Positions 26,745 through 36,492 of a DNA stretch of 64,000 nt are shown piece by piece. The DNA comes from Streptomyces sp. HUAS ZL42 (GTDB lineage: Bacteria > Actinomycetota > Actinomycetes > Streptomycetales > Streptomycetaceae). The notes beneath the pieces are model-generated. The model was not told the origin of the DNA. It worked only from the letters and a program-made list of their open reading frames with translations, and did no database searches. How positions within the stretch are numbered: position 1 is the stretch's first letter; the number at the start of each line of letters is the position of its first letter. Position numbers and translations under genes: made by a program. Where the stretch lies: the NCBI RefSeq assembly GCF_040782645.1, contig NZ_CP160403.1, forward strand, positions 7,847,001-7,911,000. Reading direction: 5' to 3'.

Positions 26745-28256
26745 ATGACCGTACGGCGAGTAATGGGCATCGAGACGGAGTACGGGATCTCCGTCCCCGG
26801 CCACCCCAATGCCAATGCCATGCTCACCTCGTCCCAGATCGTCAACGCCTACGCGGCAGCGATGCACCGGGCACGCCGGGCCCGCTGGGACTTCGAGGAA
26901 GAGAACCCGCTGCGCGACGCCCGAGGCTTCGACCTCGCCCGCGAAGCCGCCGACGCCAGCCAGCTCACCGACGAGGACATCGGCCTCGCCAACGTCATCC
27001 TCACCAACGGCGCACGCCTCTACGTCGACCACGCACACCCCGAATACAGCGCCCCCGAGGTCACCAACCCCCGCGAAGCCGTCCTCTGGGACAAGGCCGG
27101 CGAACGGATCATGGCCGAGGCCGCCGAACGCGCCGCCGCACTCCCCGGCGCCCAGCCCATCCACCTCTACAAGAACAACACCGACAACAAGGGCGCCTCC
27201 TACGGCACGCACGAGAACTACCTGATGAAGCGGGAAACCCCCTTCTCCGACATCGTGCGTCACCTCACCCCCTTCTTCGTCTCCCGCCAGGTCTTCGCCG
27301 GCGCCGGCCGCGTCGGCATCGGCCAGGACGGCCACGAACACGGCTTCCAGCTCAGCCAGCGCGCGGACTACTTCGAGGTCGAGGTGGGCCTCGAGACGAC
27401 CCTCAAGCGCCCCATCATCAACACCCGCGACGAGCCCCACGCGGACGCCGAGAAATACCGCCGCCTCCACGTGATCATCGGGGACGCGAACCTCTCCGAG
27501 ATCTCGACCTACCTCAAACTGGGCACCACCTCCCTGGTCCTGTCCATGATCGAGGACGGCTTCATCGCCGTCGACCTCGCCGTCGACCAGCCCGTACGCA
27601 CCCTCCATCAGGTCTCCCACGACCCGACCCTCAAGCGCACGGTCACGCTCCGCAGCGGTCGGACACTCACCGCGGTACAGCTCCAGATGGAGTACTACGA
27701 GCTGTCACGCAAATACGTGGAGGAGCGCTTCGGCGCCGACGCCGACGAACAGACCAAGGACGTCCTCTCCCGCTGGGAGGACACCCTCAACCGCCTCGAG
27801 CGCGATCCCATGAGCCTCGCCGGCGAACTCGACTGGGTGGCCAAGCGGGAACTCATGGAGGGCTACCGGCGCCGCGACGGCCTCGACTGGGACGCCGCCC
27901 GCCTCCACCTCGTCGACCTCCAGTACGCCGACGTACGACCCGAGAAAGGCCTCTACAACCGCCTCGTCGCCCGCGGCCGCATGAAGCGACTGCTCGACGA
28001 GCAGGACGTCGAACGGGCCAAGTCGAAACCACCCGAGGACACCCGCGCCTACTTCCGCGGGCGCTGTCTCGAGCAGTACGCCGACGACGTGGCGGCGGCC
28101 TCCTGGGACTCCGTGATCTTCGACCTGCCCGGCCGGGACTCCCTCCAGCGCGTTCCAACCCTCGAACCACTTCGCGGAACGCGAAATCACGTCAAGGAGC
28201 TCCTCGACCGCTGCCGCACCGCAGAAGACCTGGTCAGGGTCCTGTCAGGCGGCTGA
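26745..28256 (+). CDS. dop: Pup deamidase/depupylase
   Basis: 503 aa, carboxylate-amine-ligase-like fold. The N-terminal [10 protein letters not shown] holds the magnesium/ATP ligand Glu10, and [11 protein letters not shown] holds the catalytic Asp95. [13 protein letters not shown] is shared with PafA. Residues after Asp95 up to the [10 protein letters not shown] motif are consistent with Dop rather than PafA. Dop removes Pup from proteins and, in species whose Pup ends in Gln, deamidates it; here Pup already ends in Glu (see pup). ATG with AAGGAGGG upstream. Confidence 0.97.
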   Translation: MTVRRVMGIETEYGISVPGHPNANAMLTSSQIVNAYAAAMHRARRARWDFEEENPLRDARGFDLAREAADASQLTDEDIGLANVILTNGARLYVDHAHPEYSAPEVTNPREAVLWDKAGERIMAEAAERAAALPGAQPIHLYKNNTDNKGASYGTHENYLMKRETPFSDIVRHLTPFFVSRQVFAGAGRVGIGQDGHEHGFQLSQRADYFEVEVGLETTLKRPIINTRDEPHADAEKYRRLHVIIGDANLSEISTYLKLGTTSLVLSMIEDGFIAVDLAVDQPVRTLHQVSHDPTLKRTVTLRSGRTLTAVQLQMEYYELSRKYVEERFGADADEQTKDVLSRWEDTLNRLERDPMSLAGELDWVAKRELMEGYRRRDGLDWDAARLHLVDLQYADVRPEKGLYNRLVARGRMKRLLDEQDVERAKSKPPEDTRAYFRGRCLEQYADDVAAASWDSVIFDLPGRDSLQRVPTLEPLRGTRNHVKELLDRCRTAEDLVRVLSGG

Positions 28257-28369
28257 GCGGGCACCCATACCGACCCGGGCGCACAGGGTGGAAACCCCGG
28301 CGCCCGGGAATCATCGAGGTGGCCCTCGTACGTTGGAGGAACTACAGGGCCGATGTCAGACCTGGCTTG

Positions 28370-28375
28370 TAGGGT
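28370..28375 (+). promoter_or_regulatory. Candidate -10 of the pup promoter
   Basis: TAGGGT in the 188-bp dop-pup gap, 69 bp before the pup start. No clear -35. Confidence 0.35.
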
Positions 28376-28444
28376 CTGATCATCACCGATCGGCAGGAAT
28401 GCCGACCAGGCGACCATGTCGGGCGAACTGAGCGGGGTGAGGTT

Positions 28445-28663
28445 ATGGCGACCAAGGACACCGGCGGCGGGCAGCAGAAGGCCACGCGCTCCACGGAGGA
28501 GGTCGAGGAGCAGGCGACGGAGGCGCAGGCTTCGGACGATCTCAAGGAGCGGCACGAGAAGCTGAGCGATGACGTGGACTCCGTCCTGGACGAGATCGAC
28601 GATGTCTTGGAGGAGAACGCTGAGGACTTCGTTCGGTCATTCGTTCAGAAAGGCGGCGAGTAG
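28445..28663 (+). CDS. pup: Prokaryotic ubiquitin-like protein Pup
   Basis: 72 aa, acidic and mostly disordered. The C-terminal half DVDSVLDEIDDVLEENAEDF is the helix-forming, ARC-binding part, followed by FVRSFVQKGGE. The last codon is GAG, so the protein is made with the C-terminal Glu that PafA couples to substrate lysines, and it would not need deamidation by Dop. ATG 28445 follows GGGTGAGG. It is the first gene before the HNH nuclease and prcB. Confidence 0.97.
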   Translation: MATKDTGGGQQKATRSTEEVEEQATEAQASDDLKERHEKLSDDVDSVLDEIDDVLEENAEDFVRSFVQKGGE

Positions 28664-28713
28664 CCTTCGAATCGAAGGTGTCGGGGGCTCGAGAGTTGGC
28701 AAGCGGAGAAGGT

Positions 28714-29289
28714 GTGAAGCGTTGCGTGCGGTGCGGCGAGGTCAAGCTGCACGCAGCCTTCGCGCGTAGACGATCAAACCTTGACGGTCTGCAGCGACAC
28801 TGCCGGGACTGTGCATCGGACTATCACCGGGCACGCCAGGAGAGTCTGGGCAGGAAGGTCCGGCCCAAGGTGGAGGTGCCTGAGGGGCATAAGCTCTGCC
28901 TGAAGTGCGGCGAGGTCAAGCCTTGGAGTGAGTGGCACCGAAATGCCACCGCCTCGGACGGGTTATCAACGCGCTGCAAGGCATGCCGAGCCGCTGAAGG
29001 ACGGGCAGGGCATCTGAAGCGGCAGTACGGCATGACGGAAGTCGAACGGGACGAGTTGGTTGCCTCTCAGATGGGGCTCTGCGTGATCTGTCTGAAGGCT
29101 CCGGCCGTGCATGTGGATCACTGCCACCAGACGGGTAGGGTCCGTGGCGTACTGTGCTTCAACTGCAATTCGGCCATCGGCAAGTTGGGAGACGATCCCG
29201 ACGCTGTTCGTCGGGCAGCCGCCTACCTGGAAGGAACTCCGTGGAAGCCAACACTCGTAGCACCGGGCGTCTACCAGCTGCCTTCCTGA
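28714..29289 (+). CDS. HNH/endonuclease VII-type nuclease with tandem zinc ribbons, containing a TTA codon
   Basis: 191 aa from GTG 28714 (GGAGAAGG just upstream); the earlier GTG at 28678 lacks a ribosome site. The N-terminal part has a duplicated zinc motif, [12 protein letters not shown] and [12 protein letters not shown]. The C-terminal part is an endonuclease VII-like domain: [23 protein letters not shown] (split ligands C..C, DHCH) and [15 protein letters not shown]. It would bind and cut DNA; Endo VII relatives resolve branched DNA. Codon 84 (28963-28965) is TTA, which in Streptomyces needs the bldA tRNA. It overlaps the start of prcB by 49 bp. GC content is lower than in its neighbours. 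Confidence 0.85.
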   Translation: MKRCVRCGEVKLHAAFARRRSNLDGLQRHCRDCASDYHRARQESLGRKVRPKVEVPEGHKLCLKCGEVKPWSEWHRNATASDGLSTRCKACRAAEGRAGHLKRQYGMTEVERDELVASQMGLCVICLKAPAVHVDHCHQTGRVRGVLCFNCNSAIGKLGDDPDAVRRAAAYLEGTPWKPTLVAPGVYQLPS

Positions 29290-30086
29290 CGCCTGGGTCC
29301 TCTTCGTTCATGGACTTTCTCGCCGAGCACCAGCCGGAGCTGCTCCCCGGCAAGCGGCAACTGCCTCCGACGCAGGGTGTGATCGAGGCGCCGCACGGGA
29401 CCACGATCGTGGCCGTGACCTTCCCGGGGGGCGTCGTGCTTGCCGGTGACCGTCGGGCCACGATGGGTAACGTCATCGCTCAGCGTGACATCGAGAAGGT
29501 CTTCCCGGCCGACGAGTACTCGGCCGTCGGTATCGCCGGTACCGCCGGTCTGGCCGTCGAGATGGTCAAGCTGTTCCAGCTGGAGCTGGAGCACTTCGAG
29601 AAGGTCGAGGGGGCGCAGCTCTCGCTGGAGGGCAAGGCGAACCGGCTGTCGACCATGATCCGTTCCAACCTCGGCATGGCCATGCAGGGCCTTGCCGTGG
29701 TTCCGCTCTTCGCCGGCTTCGATGTGGACCGGGGCAAGGGCCGCATCTTCTCCTACGACGTGACGGGCGGCCGTTCCGAAGAGACCGGCTTCGCGGCCAC
29801 GGGCTCCGGCTCGATCTTCGCGCGTGGTGCCATGAAGAAGCTTTTCCGTGACGACCTGAGCGAGGCCGATGCCACGACGCTCGTGGTGCAGGCCCTGTAC
29901 GACGCGGCTGACGACGACTCGGCGACCGGTGGTCCCGATGTCGCCCGCCGGATCTACCCGATCGTCACCGTGATCACCGAGGACGGCTTCCGCAGGCTGA
30001 CGGACGCGGAGTCCTCCGAGATCGCCCGCTCGATCCTGGAGCGGCGCCTGGAGCAGCCCGACGGTCCGCGGGCCGCGCTGCTGTAG
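29241..30086 (+). CDS. prcB: 20S proteasome beta subunit
   Basis: 281 aa. A 53-residue propeptide precedes the catalytic Thr54 (HG|TTIVAV), which becomes the N-terminal nucleophile after autoprocessing. Asp70 region ([11 protein letters not shown]) and the Lys in the following strand complete the active site. The length and ending (GPRAALL) match streptomycete beta subunits. GTG 29241 with AAGGA 5 nt upstream; the start lies inside the HNH gene. It assembles with PrcA as alpha7-beta7-beta7-alpha7. prcA follows after 60 bp. Confidence 0.97.
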   Translation: MEANTRSTGRLPAAFLTPGSSSFMDFLAEHQPELLPGKRQLPPTQGVIEAPHGTTIVAVTFPGGVVLAGDRRATMGNVIAQRDIEKVFPADEYSAVGIAGTAGLAVEMVKLFQLELEHFEKVEGAQLSLEGKANRLSTMIRSNLGMAMQGLAVVPLFAGFDVDRGKGRIFSYDVTGGRSEETGFAATGSGSIFARGAMKKLFRDDLSEADATTLVVQALYDAADDDSATGGPDVARRIYPIVTVITEDGFRRLTDAESSEIARSILERRLEQPDGPRAALL

Positions 30087-30146
30087 TCGGCGGCCGTTCT
30101 TACTCAAGGTGATCCTGTGACTTCGACAGAAAGGGACGGATAACCG

Positions 30147-30896
30147 GTGTCGACGCCGTTCTATGTCTCACCCCAGCAGGCGATGGCCGACCGTGCGGAG
30201 TACGCCCGCAAGGGCATCGCGCGTGGTCGCAGCCTGGTCGTGCTGCAGTACGCCGACGGCATCGTGTTCGTCGGTGAGAACCCGTCCCGTGCGCTGCACA
30301 AGTTCAGCGAGATCTACGACCGGATCGGCTTCGCCGCCGCCGGCAAGTACAACGAGTACGAGAACCTGCGGATCGGCGGTGTCCGGTATGCCGATCTGCG
30401 TGGTTACACCTACGACCGTGACGACGTGACCGCCCGTGGTCTCGCCAACGTGTACGCGCAGACGCTGGGCACGATCTTCTCCAGTGCGGCCGAGAAGCCG
30501 TACGAGGTGGAGTTGGTCGTGGCCGAGGTCGGTGAGACGCCGGAGGGTGACCAGATCTACCGGCTGCCGCATGACGGGTCGATCGTGGACGAGCACGGTT
30601 CGGTCGCGGTCGGTGGCAATGCCGAGCAGATCAGCAGCTACCTCGATCAGCGTCACCAGGACGGCATGACCTTGGCCGAGGCGCTGAAGCTGGCGGTGCA
30701 GGCCCTGTCCCGGGACACCAACGGCACGCAGCGGGAGATCCCCGCGGAGCGCCTGGAGGTCGCGGTGCTGGACCGTACGCGTCCGCAGTCCCGTAAGTTC
30801 AAGCGCATCGTCGGCCGTCAGTTGTCGCGTCTGCTGGAGGCGGGCGGCGCGGCGACGGCTTCGGAGGCGGAGTCCTCCGAGGAGGACGGCGAGTAG
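30147..30896 (+). CDS. prcA: 20S proteasome alpha subunit
   Basis: 249 aa. The N-terminal [25 protein letters not shown] (partly quoted) carries the gate-forming tail and alpha-subunit helix H0. The rest is a proteasome fold without an N-terminal nucleophile. The C-terminal 25 residues are Glu/Ser-rich and probably disordered. It forms the outer rings that receive ARC's GQYL tail. GTG 30147 is preceded by GGGA at a rather long distance, so coupling from prcB is likely. Confidence 0.97.
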   Translation: MSTPFYVSPQQAMADRAEYARKGIARGRSLVVLQYADGIVFVGENPSRALHKFSEIYDRIGFAAAGKYNEYENLRIGGVRYADLRGYTYDRDDVTARGLANVYAQTLGTIFSSAAEKPYEVELVVAEVGETPEGDQIYRLPHDGSIVDEHGSVAVGGNAEQISSYLDQRHQDGMTLAEALKLAVQALSRDTNGTQREIPAERLEVAVLDRTRPQSRKFKRIVGRQLSRLLEAGGAATASEAESSEEDGE

Positions 30897-30947
30897 TCCC
30901 CGGCTGACCCACCCGCGCGGAGCACGGCCTCGCCGCACCCGCTCATC

Positions 30948-30979
30948 ACACGCCCCGGCCCGCCTCGGCCGGGGCGTGT
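30948..30979. terminator. Terminator after prcA
   Basis: 13-bp perfect stem ACACGCCCCGGCC and complement with a 6-nt loop, between convergent prcA and the LacI-family gene. Confidence 0.85.
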
Positions 30980-30993
30980 CGCGTGCCGGGGGG

Positions 30994-32010
30994 TCAGAGG
31001 GTGGCAGGCGGGGCTGTGGAGCCCCGTACGACGAGTTCCACGGGGATGTCCCCGCCGTCGGGTGTGCGGCCCTCCAGGACGGCCAGGAGGGCTTCCATGC
31101 CGCGTTCTCCGAAGAGTTCGGCGTCGAGGCGGACGGTGGTGAGTTCGGGGTCGATGGCGGTGGCGAGGGCGAGGTCGTCGACGCCGGTGACGGAGATGTC
31201 GTCGGGGATGCGCAGGCCGAGGCGGCGAATGGCCTTGTAGGCGCCTGCGGCGAGTTTGTCGTCGTCGCAGACCAGGGCGGTCGGGCGGGGTGCGGGGGCG
31301 CTCAGTGCGGCCTCGGTGGCGGTCAGGGCGCCCTCGATGGTGATGGGTGCCCGAGCCGTCCGTACCGATGTTCCCGGCACGGTGCCGACCCGTTCGGCCA
31401 GTTCGCGCGCGCGTACTTCGAAGGTCCACGAGGGTACGTCCGCCGCGAGGTGGAGGAAGCGGCGGTGGCCGAGGTCCAGGAGGTGTTCGGCGGTCTGGCG
31501 TGTGCCGTCGGCGATGTCGAGGTTGACGGTCGCCGCGCCGAGGCTGCCGGTGGGGTCGCTGTCGAGCATCACGAGGGGCAGTTGGTCGCCGCGGATGGCG
31601 GTGAGGGCGTCGGCGGCCATGGAGGAGGCGATGATGCCGTCGAGGGCTGCCTGGGCGGAGGCGAAGGGGTCGGGGGCGGGGCCGATGCCTTCGGGGGAGG
31701 GGTAGAGGACGACGCCGAAGCCGTGGTCGGCGGCGACCCGCGCGGCGCCGGTGTAGACGCCTGCGAAGAACTCCGTCGTGAGGACGGGGACGACGAGCAG
31801 TACGGTCCGGGTGCGGCCGAGGCGGAGGTTGCGGGCGGCGAGGTTGGGGCGGTAGCCGAGCTCCCGTGCGGCCTCGCGGACGCGTGCCGCCGTCGCCTCC
31901 GACACCCGTCCGCGCCATTTCTCGCCGAGGACGAGGGAGACGGCGGCCTGTGAGACTCCCGCGGCCTGGGCGACGTCACGGCTGGTGGGGCGCGTGCTTC
32001 CTCGTGCCAC
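30994..32010 (-). CDS. LacI-family transcriptional regulator
   Basis: 338 aa from GTG 32010. The N-terminal helix-turn-helix TSRDVAQAAGVSQAAVSLVLG and hinge region (RVREAARELGYRPNLAARNLRLG, in part) precede a periplasmic-binding-type sugar domain (VPVLTTEFFAGVYTGA, VCDDDKLAAGAYKAI, ISVTGVDDLALA). The effector is probably a carbohydrate or nucleoside. The open frame continues to 32826, but LacI proteins begin at this helix. It is divergent from the MFS transporter gene, with a palindromic site between them, and probably controls it. Confidence 0.9.
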   Translation of the reverse strand: MARGSTRPTSRDVAQAAGVSQAAVSLVLGEKWRGRVSEATAARVREAARELGYRPNLAARNLRLGRTRTVLLVVPVLTTEFFAGVYTGAARVAADHGFGVVLYPSPEGIGPAPDPFASAQAALDGIIASSMAADALTAIRGDQLPLVMLDSDPTGSLGAATVNLDIADGTRQTAEHLLDLGHRRFLHLAADVPSWTFEVRARELAERVGTVPGTSVRTARAPITIEGALTATEAALSAPAPRPTALVCDDDKLAAGAYKAIRRLGLRIPDDISVTGVDDLALATAIDPELTTVRLDAELFGERGMEALLAVLEGRTPDGGDIPVELVVRGSTAPPATL

Positions 32011-32054
32011 CGTGGGCCTGCTCTTTCGTCTGGACTCCTGAACAGCGCACATGG

Positions 32055-32081
32055 TACGTATGACGAGGGACGTTATACGTA
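32055..32081. promoter_or_regulatory. Operator-like inverted repeat between the LacI and MFS genes
   Basis: TACGTATGAC and GTTATACGTA form a 10-bp inverted repeat (one mismatch) separated by 7 nt. It lies in the 124-bp divergent promoter region, in AT-rich DNA unlike its surroundings. Confidence 0.6.
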
Positions 32082-32134
32082 AAACCTCGAGGTGAGGGAA
32101 GAACCTCGGGCGAGCCGACGGAGAGGGCGGGCCA

Positions 32135-33394
32135 ATGGCCGGCGGATACCTGGAGGTCCTCAGGGCGAAGCACGTCGCCCGGTTGCTGGTGGGCACGCTC
32201 GTGGGCCGGCTGCCGAACGCCACGTCGGCGATCGCGATCGTGCTGTTCGTGCGCGCGCAGGGCGGCACGTACAGCCTGGCGGGGGCGCTGGCGGCGGTGT
32301 ACGGCGTCGCCAACGCCGTGGGGCAGCCCGTGCTGGGGCGGCTGGTGGACCTGTACGGGCAGCCGCGTGTCCAGTTGCCGGCCGCGGTCGCGTCCGCCCT
32401 CGCCATGGCCGTCTTCGCCTTCGGCGGGCTGGAGCCGCTCCCGCTCGCCTGTGCCGCCGTGGGGACGGCGGGTCTGTTCACGCCGCCTCTGGAGGGTGGT
32501 CTGCGGGCGCTGTGGCCGTCTGTGCTGCGCAGGGAGGACCAGGTGCACACGGCGTATGCCGTGGACGCGGTGGCGCAGGAGGTGATGTTCACCGTCGGGC
32601 CGTTGCTCGTGACGCTGTGCGTGTCGCTGTGGTCGGCGCAGGTGGCGCTGCTCGCACTGAACGTCGTGGGTGTGGTGGGGGCCCTGTCCGTGGTGGTCTC
32701 GCCGCCGTCGCGGGCGTGGCGGTCGGCGCCGCGTGAGGCGCACTGGCTCGGCGCGTTGCGGTCGCCGGGTCTGCTGGTGCTGCTGGGGGCGTTCCTGTTC
32801 GTCGGGATCGCGCTCGGGTCCATCACGGTGGCGTCGGTGCCGTATGCCGACGGGCACGGCGGTGACGCGGTGTACGGCTGGCTGATGGCGGCCCTGGGGC
32901 TGGGTGCGCTGGTCGGTGGGGCGTTGTACGGGGCGCGGCGGTGGAAGGGCGCGCCGGAGCGGCGACTGCGGGTCCTGGTGGGCTTTCTGGCGGTGTGTTA
33001 TCTGCCGCTGATGCTGATGCCGGGTGCGGTCGCGATGGTGGCGCTGACGGCGCTCTCGGGGGTGTTCCTGGCGCCTGCCATCGCCTGTGCGTTCGTGATC
33101 GTGGACCGGCATGCGCCGAGCGGGACGGTCACCGAGGCGTTCTCGTGGCTTGTGACGACGTTCACGGTGGGTGCGTCGGTCGGAACGGGCCTGGCGGGAC
33201 CGGTCGTCCAGGCGGGTGGCGCGCTGTGGGGGTTCGCGGTGCCGGGTGCGGCGGGGGCCGTGTCGTTGCTGGTTCTGCTGGCCGCGGGGCGGGTCCTCGC
33301 AGCTCCCGTGGGGGGTGCGGTGGTTGCGGCTTCACCGGAAAATGATCCAAACCGTGCCCCCGAACCCCGTTTCAGTTCAGGGGATCGGGCGTAA
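32135..33394 (+). CDS. Major facilitator superfamily transporter
   Basis: 419 aa with about 12 hydrophobic segments. The N-terminal half includes LPNATSAIAIVLFVRAQ and a cytoplasmic loop motif GQPVLGRLVDLYGQPR of MFS type. The substrate is unknown; a drug or sugar efflux role is possible. The ATG has GGAGAGGG upstream. Together with the LacI-family gene it forms an inserted two-gene module between prcA and pafA. Its stop codon TAA overlaps the pafA -10 hexamer. Confidence 0.87.
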   Translation: MAGGYLEVLRAKHVARLLVGTLVGRLPNATSAIAIVLFVRAQGGTYSLAGALAAVYGVANAVGQPVLGRLVDLYGQPRVQLPAAVASALAMAVFAFGGLEPLPLACAAVGTAGLFTPPLEGGLRALWPSVLRREDQVHTAYAVDAVAQEVMFTVGPLLVTLCVSLWSAQVALLALNVVGVVGALSVVVSPPSRAWRSAPREAHWLGALRSPGLLVLLGAFLFVGIALGSITVASVPYADGHGGDAVYGWLMAALGLGALVGGALYGARRWKGAPERRLRVLVGFLAVCYLPLMLMPGAVAMVALTALSGVFLAPAIACAFVIVDRHAPSGTVTEAFSWLVTTFTVGASVGTGLAGPVVQAGGALWGFAVPGAAGAVSLLVLLAAGRVLAAPVGGAVVAASPENDPNRAPEPRFSSGDRA

Positions 33395-33397
33395 TGT
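33392..33397 (+). promoter_or_regulatory. -10 element of a probably leaderless pafA transcript
   Basis: TAATGT, overlapping the stop codon of the MFS gene, ends 6 nt before the pafA ATG. There is no Shine-Dalgarno before pafA. Confidence 0.6.
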
Positions 33398-33403
33398 TCA
33401 GTC

Positions 33404-34765
33404 ATGGACCGCCGCATTTTCGGGCTGGAGAACGAGTACGGCGTCACGTGCACGTTCAGGGGACAGCGCCGCCTGTCGCCTGACGAGGTGGCGCGGTACC
33501 TCTTCCGCCGTGTCGTGTCATGGGGCCGCAGCAGCAATGTCTTTCTGCGAAACGGCGCCCGGCTCTATCTCGACGTCGGGTCACATCCGGAATACGCGAC
33601 ACCCGAATGTGACAACGTGACCGAACTGGTCACCCACGACAAGGCCGGCGAACGCATTCTGGAAGGACTCCTGGTAGACGCGGAACGACGCCTGCACGAG
33701 GAGGGAATCGCGGGCGACGTCTACCTCTTCAAGAACAACACGGACTCGGCGGGCAACTCGTACGGATGTCACGAGAACTATCTGGTGGCGCGGCACGGCG
33801 AGTTCTCCCGGCTCGCGGACATTCTCATTCCGTTCCTCGTCACGAGGCAGCTCCTGTGCGGCGCGGGCAAGGTGCTGCAGACTCCGCGTGGCGCGGTGTA
33901 CTGCGTGAGTCAGCGGGCCGAGCACATCTGGGAGGGCGTCTCCTCGGCGACGACCCGCTCGCGGCCGATCATCAACACGCGCGACGAGCCGCACGCTGAC
34001 GCGGAGCGCTACCGCCGCCTCCACGTCATCGTGGGCGACTCGAACATGTCCGAGACGACGATGCTGCTGAAGGTCGGTGCGACCGATCTGGTGCTGCGCA
34101 TGATCGAGGCGGGCACGGTGATGCGGGACCTGACCCTGGAGAACCCGATCCGGGCGATCCGCGAGGTCAGCCATGACATCACGGGCCGGCGCAAGGTGCG
34201 TCTGGCCAGTGGCCGGGAGGCGTCGGCGCTGGAGGTGCAGCGCGAGTACTACGAGAAGGCCGTGGACTTCTGCGAGCGCCGCGGGATCCGTACGGGCACC
34301 GTGGAGCAGGTCCTGGAGCTGTGGGGCCGCACGCTGGACGCGATCGAGTCGGAGGATCTCGACCGGATCGGCACCGAGATCGACTGGGTGATGAAGTACA
34401 AGCTCATCGAGCGGTACCGGGCCAAGCACAACATGACCATGTCGCATCCGCGGGTGGCGCAGATAGACCTCGCCTACCACGACATCCACCGTCGCAGGGG
34501 CCTGTACTACCTGCTGGAGAAGAAGGGTCAAGCCGCCAGGATCTGCAATGACTTGAAGATCTTCGAGGGCAAGTCCGTTCCGCCGCAGACGACTCGGGCG
34601 AGGCTGCGTGGTGATTTCATCCGCAGAGCCCAGGAGCAGCGCCGGGACTTCACGGTCGACTGGGTTCATCTCAAGCTGAACGACCAGGCTCAGCGGACGG
34701 TGTTGTGCAAGGACCCGTTCCGTTCGGTGGACGACCGGGTGGAGAAACTGATCGCCGGAATGTGA
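33404..34765 (+). CDS. pafA: Pup-protein ligase
   Basis: 453 aa, homologous to Dop. N-terminal [12 protein letters not shown] gives the ATP/magnesium Glu, and [15 protein letters not shown] gives the catalytic Asp57. It shares the [23 protein letters not shown] block with Dop and ends with the basic, Pup-binding C-terminal domain. It activates the C-terminal Glu of Pup with ATP and joins it to substrate lysines. It is separated from prcA by the LacI/MFS pair and has its own promoter. A 16-bp hairpin follows. Confidence 0.97.
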   Translation: MDRRIFGLENEYGVTCTFRGQRRLSPDEVARYLFRRVVSWGRSSNVFLRNGARLYLDVGSHPEYATPECDNVTELVTHDKAGERILEGLLVDAERRLHEEGIAGDVYLFKNNTDSAGNSYGCHENYLVARHGEFSRLADILIPFLVTRQLLCGAGKVLQTPRGAVYCVSQRAEHIWEGVSSATTRSRPIINTRDEPHADAERYRRLHVIVGDSNMSETTMLLKVGATDLVLRMIEAGTVMRDLTLENPIRAIREVSHDITGRRKVRLASGREASALEVQREYYEKAVDFCERRGIRTGTVEQVLELWGRTLDAIESEDLDRIGTEIDWVMKYKLIERYRAKHNMTMSHPRVAQIDLAYHDIHRRRGLYYLLEKKGQAARICNDLKIFEGKSVPPQTTRARLRGDFIRRAQEQRRDFTVDWVHLKLNDQAQRTVLCKDPFRSVDDRVEKLIAGM

Positions 34766-34798
34766 GCAAATGCGTCCGGAAGGGCAATCCGGAACGCA

Positions 34799-34835
34799 AC
34801 ACGGGCGCCGTACGTTTCCCGTACGGCGCCCGTGT
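34799..34835 (+). terminator. pafA terminator
   Basis: Perfect 16-bp stem ACACGGGCGCCGTACG and complement with a 5-nt loop, 33 bp after pafA. Confidence 0.88.
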
Positions 34836-34895
34836 CACGTCGTAGAGTTGCGCGCACGCCAATCAGCAAGATCGACCGATTACGAGGCCTCCACC

Positions 34896-35906
34896 GTGCG
34901 CCGACGCTCACTCATCCTTGCCGCCGTACCCGCAGGACTGGTCACGCTCGCCGGTTGCGGTGACGACGAGTCCGATTCGAGCAAGAGCAAGGCAAGCGAC
35001 AGCGCGTCGCCCTCCGCTCCGGCCACGTCGGCCGCACCGCCGCCGAAGATCGTCGACGGTCCGCTGCCGGCCATCACGGCGGGCACGAAGTTCGACGAGA
35101 AGCCCACGGTCGCCAAGGGCGGAGGCGAGCCGTCGGACCAGCTCGCGGTGAAGACGGTGATCGCGGGCGGCGGTCGGGTCGTCGCGGAGGGCGACTACAT
35201 CCAGGCGAACTACCTGGGTCAGATCTGGGACACCGCGAAGGTCTTCGACAACTCCTACGACCGCAAGACGTCGCTGGTCATCCAGCTGGCCGAGACCAGC
35301 ATCATCGACGGCTGGCGGTATGCCCTGGTGGGCAAGAAGGCCGGCAGCCGTGTGGAGTTCTCGGTGCCGCCGACCTGGGGGTACGGCAAGGGGGGCAACT
35401 CGCAGGCGGGCATCAAGGGCACCGACACGCTGGTGTTCGTCGTGGACGTGCAGGACACGTTCAACGCCAAGAGCTCCGCCAAGGGCAAGGACGTGGCCCA
35501 GGACGACGGCGGCCTGCCCAAGGTGGGGACGAACACCGACGGCAAGGCGCCCTCGATCGACGTGCCCAAGGCCGACGCGCCGAAGAAGCTGGTGGCGAAC
35601 TACGTCATCGAGGGCGACGGCGCCGAGGTGGGGGCCCAGGACGCGGTCCTCGTGCAGTACAAGGGTGTGCTGTGGGACGGCGGCAAGGAGTTCGACTCGA
35701 CGTACTCGCGCAAGGCGCTCACGTCGTTCTCGTTGCAGCAGGTGGTCAAGGGCTGGTCGCAGGGCCTGACGGGCAAGAAGGTCGGCAGCCGGGTCCTGAT
35801 CGTCATCCCGCCGGATCTGGGGTACGGCGACAACCCGCCGGCCGGCAGCGGTATCGAGAAGGACTCCGTGCTGGTGTTCTCCGTCGACATCCTCGCGAAG
35901 ATGTGA
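34896..35906 (+). CDS. Lipoprotein with two FKBP-type peptidyl-prolyl isomerase domains
   Basis: 336 aa from GTG 34896 (GAGG upstream). The signal peptide begins RRRSLILAAVP and has lipobox TLAGC, with Cys21 lipidated; the RRR also makes Tat export possible. A Ser/Ala/Pro linker is followed by two FKBP repeats: first around YIQANYLGQIWDTAKVFDNSY to PPTWGYG, second around VLVQYKGVLWDGGKEFDSTY to PPDLGYGDNP. It would assist folding of exported proteins at the outer membrane face. The next gene encodes a single-domain cytoplasmic FKBP. Confidence 0.92.
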   Translation: MRRRSLILAAVPAGLVTLAGCGDDESDSSKSKASDSASPSAPATSAAPPPKIVDGPLPAITAGTKFDEKPTVAKGGGEPSDQLAVKTVIAGGGRVVAEGDYIQANYLGQIWDTAKVFDNSYDRKTSLVIQLAETSIIDGWRYALVGKKAGSRVEFSVPPTWGYGKGGNSQAGIKGTDTLVFVVDVQDTFNAKSSAKGKDVAQDDGGLPKVGTNTDGKAPSIDVPKADAPKKLVANYVIEGDGAEVGAQDAVLVQYKGVLWDGGKEFDSTYSRKALTSFSLQQVVKGWSQGLTGKKVGSRVLIVIPPDLGYGDNPPAGSGIEKDSVLVFSVDILAKM

Positions 35907-35990
35907 CGCGGCGTCCTCGCGAGGCCGTGATCGCCCGGAGATGCAAGACTGTCCGTGTTGCCTTTTCGCAGACAAGCAGGAGCTAGTGAC

Positions 35991-36362
35991 GTGAGCATCG
36001 AGAAGCCCGAGATCGACTTCCCCGGTGGCGAGCCCCCGGCGGACCTCGAGATCAAGGACATCTGGGAGGGCGACGGCGCGGTGGCGCAGGCGGGCCAGAC
36101 CGTCACCGTCCACTACGTGGGTGTCGCCTTCAGCACGGGCGAGGAGTTCGACGCCAGCTGGAACCGGGGGACTCCGTTCCGCTTCCCGCTGGGTGCCGGC
36201 CGTGTCATCAAGGGCTGGGACCAGGGTGTGCAGGGCATGAAGGTCGGCGGCCGCCGCCAGCTGACCATTCCGGCGCACCTCGCGTACGGCAACCAGAGCC
36301 CGACCCCGGCGATCAAGCCCGGCGAGACCCTGATCTTCGTGGTGGACCTGCTCGGGGTCTGA
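35991..36362 (+). CDS. Cytoplasmic FKBP-type peptidyl-prolyl isomerase
   Basis: 123 aa, one FKBP domain: VTVHYVGVAFSTGEEFDASW, GRVIKGWDQGVQGMKVGGRR, IPAHLAYGNQ and LIFVVDLLGV are the canonical FK506-binding elements. No signal peptide. GTG 35991 with AGGAG 8 nt upstream is preferred over the frame's earlier start. It probably shares a transcript with the double-FKBP lipoprotein gene, and a hairpin separates it from pafB. Confidence 0.94.
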   Translation: MSIEKPEIDFPGGEPPADLEIKDIWEGDGAVAQAGQTVTVHYVGVAFSTGEEFDASWNRGTPFRFPLGAGRVIKGWDQGVQGMKVGGRRQLTIPAHLAYGNQSPTPAIKPGETLIFVVDLLGV

Positions 36363-36386
36363 TCGTCGTACGACCGGTCCTGACGA

Positions 36387-36427
36387 GCCGGGGCCCATGC
36401 CTGTCCGGGCATGGGCCCTCGGCTTTT
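36387..36427 (+). terminator. Terminator between the FKBP gene and pafB
   Basis: Stem GCCGGGGCCCATGCC with GGCATGGGCCC(T)CGGC (one bulge) and a CTTTTG tail. Confidence 0.88.
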
Positions 36428-36492
36428 GTCACGGCACCGCGGAGCGGTACGGTCGTCGATCGTAAGCACCATAGGGAAGGCGAAGGGCGTCG

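Noticed and set aside
28678..28713. Longer start of the HNH gene at GTG 28678
   Set aside because: No ribosome site upstream; GTG 28714 has GGAGAAGG and starts right at the zinc ribbon.
36425..36454. Possible PafBC promoter before pafB (TTGTCACGG ... TACGGT)
   Set aside because: The third block is not GTG and the spacing to TACGGT is 13 rather than 8 nt; the TTGTC lies in the tail of a terminator.
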